39,023 bases of DNA from Geosiphon pyriformis (Eukaryota; Glomeromycota; Glomeromycetes; Archaeosporales; Geosiphonaceae): the NCBI GenBank assembly GCA_016748015.1, contig JAAOMT010000690.1, positions 535,790 through 574,812 on the forward strand. Reading direction: 5' to 3'. Positions 36,401-39,023 of the stretch are shown here, piece by piece (the first letter of the stretch is position 1; the number at the start of each line of letters is the position of its first letter). The translations under genes were made by a program, and so were the position numbers. The notes beneath the pieces were generated by a model. The model worked only from the letters and a program-made list of their open reading frames with translations. It was not told the origin of the DNA and searched no databases.

Positions 36401-38456
36401 ATGTCTGAAGATATTAAACGTGAATTAGAAGACGTAAAGACCGAGTATAGGAGATGCGTGGAGAAGCTAGATAGGTTAAATGAATTAAAGAAGAAGTTGA
36501 GAGGTAAAAAGTGGACGGACAGTGATGAAAAGGAGGCATGGATAGAAGAAAAGGAAGAGCTAGAAGAAGAAGTGAAGGAGCTAAAAACGAGTAAAGATAG
36601 ATGGGAGGTGCAGATGCAAAAATTACAAATTGCTTTGATGGAAATAACTAAGATAGGTAACGACTTCGTGACTTGTGACTTGAACGTTGGGGACAGAGTT
36701 TATGACTTTGGATAATGACTGACTCATGAGTGTTGCACTCGCAACTTCAACGTTCTTGAATGTTGTTTCACTTGCAGAACTCGAGCGTCCTCCAAAAAGA
36801 CCACGCAGCGGTATTGTACATTTTAACACAGATTTATACGTTAATGTTGATAGTCTCCCCAGTTTTAACAATTTTAACAATAGAGCGCGACAAGACTAAG
36901 TTTCTATGTGAAAACCTCATTCAGCCATTTGATATTATGCCAACTCATGCTGACCAGTTGGTGGACCTCATTAATACGCCTCTTCTTGCAAAGCTTCCCG
37001 TGTGTTTATACTCGGACTTAGGAAAAGTATGACCTTGATTTTCATATTAGCTGTTCTTAATCTATTCATAATTGACAATATTATCTTATTTTGACAAATG
37101 CCAGTTTCGAGAACTTGATGACTGTATCTATTATGATGAAATAGATAGGGCGAGTGAATTAGCAACTGTGATCAAGGCTGCCCTCTCTGAGACGAGGTTT
37201 ACCCAAATTAAAACCGAAATAGAGCTGGTTGCGTATGTGGATATTTTAATCATACAACTCCTGAGATTACTTTGCAGTAACTCTGATTTTCAAATCGAAT
37301 TTTCCCGTAACGCGACTGAGCAGTATGTTTTCATTTTGTATTCTGTTCTTGGTGTTTATTAGTTTTTGTTTCCATGTCTAACATTAATTTTACACTTTGT
37401 TTTCTAAGGAGATATACAACGAAATCAAAAAGCAATCCAGCGACAAGAAAAAAGACTAGACCTGATCTTCTTGGATATGTTAAAGATGTAGTAGTGATAA
37501 AAAATGAAGAGAAGGCTGCACGAATCGATCTTGAAACTGCCAAAGAAGAGCTCATATCCAAGTTTAGCAAGCTCGATCCATTATATTTCGGGAATATTCA
37601 ATTTTTAATTTGTTTTGCTGTAGCAAATGACATTATGTGCTTTTATGCAATTGATGGTCCCAGCAAGACGTTGGTTCCACTGTCCACAGAACTTTACCTG
37701 TATGATCTCAAAGCTCGATACACATCTATCAAGATATGCATCAATATTGTTCGTATCCTTAAAACCATGATCACAAAGAATGCCTTCCCTGCTAAAGTAA
37801 TCCCTCTCGGTAAGTCATTGGACTTCGGACATTCTACAATTACTTTCTTTGAAGACCATGTCCAGAAAGTTGTTCCGGAGAGTGAACTCTATGGCTTAGA
37901 GAAGGACTGCAAACGTGTTGATACATTAAAGGACATGTACGAGCTTGCCAAAGGTCATCACGGACTCGTTCAGATCTTCAAAGCACCATCCTTAAAAGCC
38001 AATCGGAAAGGTCCAGGGAGATATACAGTCAAACTGAAGACACGTGGCCTTGAACGCTTACCGGAAAACGAGGAAACAACACGAGTAATGACGCGCAGTT
38101 TGCTAACTGGACTGAAGACACTTCATGAAAAAGATTTCGTCCATCGCGACATTCGTTCATCGAATATTATTTACGATTTGAATAATTCTCAAGGCTACGA
38201 ATATGTTCTTATTGATTTCGAGCATGGAGGTAAAATAAACGAAAAATTTGACAGCTTATTGACAGACTGGGATGATGGCACGTGTGATGAGAATAATACC
38301 TACACAACTCTTTCGGACATGTATCAATTAGGCAAGTTATTAGAACGGCTTAATACGGTGTCTTCTGATGATGGAAAGGACTTTATAAGTAAATTAAAAA
38401 AAAAGATGCTGGGAGCAGATGCAGCGCTCCAACACCCATGGATTGTTTCAATTTGA
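36401..38456 (+). CDS. Crinkler-type protein: coiled coil, PD-(D/E)xK-like nuclease region, protein kinase (5 exons)
   Basis: Predicted exons are 36401-36656, 36778-36810, 36863-37026, 37105-37322 and 37409-38456, in frame to 572 residues. Residues 1-85 are a charged coiled coil; 86-96 hold a basic PPKRPR stretch that could be a nuclear-localisation signal. Residues about 155-330 contain RPDLLGYVKDVVVIKNEEK, giving Asp243, Glu257 and Lys259 in a PD-(D/E)xK arrangement, then alternating strands as in restriction-endonuclease folds. Residues about 350-570 are a kinase with likely Lys377, HRDIRSSN (Asp471, Asn476) and DFE (Asp493). Restriction-fold nuclease plus kinase is a known pairing in Crinkler-RHS-type effectors. 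The 36811-36862 intron is uncertain: the unspliced frame is open for 41 codons and ends next to a GACAAGAC slip site, so a small frameshift is an alternative. Polyadenylation may use AATAAA near 38539. Confidence 0.7.
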
Positions 38457-39023
38457 GCTATAAGTAACGTATTTGGTGACTTGATCTTTATTTGTTAATG
38501 TATGTATATGTAGCTTTAGGACGCTACAATATTATTAATAAAAATAAAATGTGAGCAAATGAAACTTTTCTGTATTCTTGATTAGTAAGTAGTCTTATTA
38601 CATTATTGAGAATTTTTTTGGCAAAAGTGAAAAGACTGGCTAAATTTAGAATTGATGAAGTATGAAATGTTTAAAAAAATATGCCAGTTTTAGACTTTTT
38701 GCTTAACAAAAATAGAGTTTTTTTTTGTTTATATATAAATTATGCATATTGTTTTATAATAGAAATTAGTGACTGTTTATTTAAACAAATTTACATTAAT
38801 ATTATATGTAATTAAAAATTTGTTTAGAAAAAAGTAAATAATATTTTATTTTTACAAGTATATTTGTAAAATTAAGATGCTTAAATATTAAGTTCTATTT
38901 ATTTTAATGTATTATGTTGATATTTATTAATATTATTTTTAAAAGATATAATTTAAATTTTTATTTAAAATTGTTTAATAAAATTAATTTTGAAAATAAC
39001 AAACAAAGTTTTAAGTTTTAGTT
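38457..39023. other. 3' flank of the Crinkler-type gene
   Basis: AT-rich DNA with AATAAA-like signals near 38539 and no further gene up to the window edge. Confidence 0.5.

Overview
The window looks like nuclear DNA of an arbuscular mycorrhizal fungus (Glomeromycotina, Rhizophagus-like). The reasons are strongly AT-rich DNA, genes broken into many short exons by small GT-AG introns (about 50-250 nt), long intergenic deserts with triplet microsatellites, decayed retrotransposons, and gene families known to be expanded there (kinase-like proteins, P450s, SAM methyltransferases, Crinkler-type effectors). This taxonomic call is inference from content. No rRNA, tRNA or CRISPR was seen.

Layout. 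1-3400: AT-rich non-coding DNA with two long AAT/ATT arrays and one small possible ORF. 3440-4898: a five-exon SAM-dependent methyltransferase with a myristoylation-type N terminus and an apparently frameshifted 3' end. 5065-8100: non-coding, with hexamer and AT repeats and a C-rich tract that could form a G-quadruplex. 8203-11091: a five-exon gene combining an MLKL-like helical bundle, a kinase fold that has lost its catalytic motifs, and a tail of degenerate repeats. 13454-15548: an eight-exon, apparently intact cytochrome P450. 17500-20477: a decayed Ty3/gypsy element (gag, protease, start of RT). 20478-22973: a decayed gene with a coiled-coil leader and a P-loop region. 23645-30460 (minus): a nearly full-length RNase H-bearing LINE with few lesions. 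32075-34860: two more 5'-end copies of the same LINE family in opposite orientations. 36401-38456: a five-exon Crinkler-type gene encoding a coiled coil, a PD-(D/E)xK-like nuclease region and a protein kinase.

The best candidates for something little described are (1) the pseudokinase at 8203-11091, whose layout matches necroptosis-type MLKL proteins and carries an unusual repeat tail, and (2) a duplicated promoter plus coiled-coil leader (20478 and 36024) joined to two different effector bodies. In one 93-bp block all 11 differences between these two leaders are C-to-T or G-to-A in the decayed copy, which points to cytosine deamination acting on repeats. Exon structures were read by hand from splice signals and reading-frame continuity; no database search was run.
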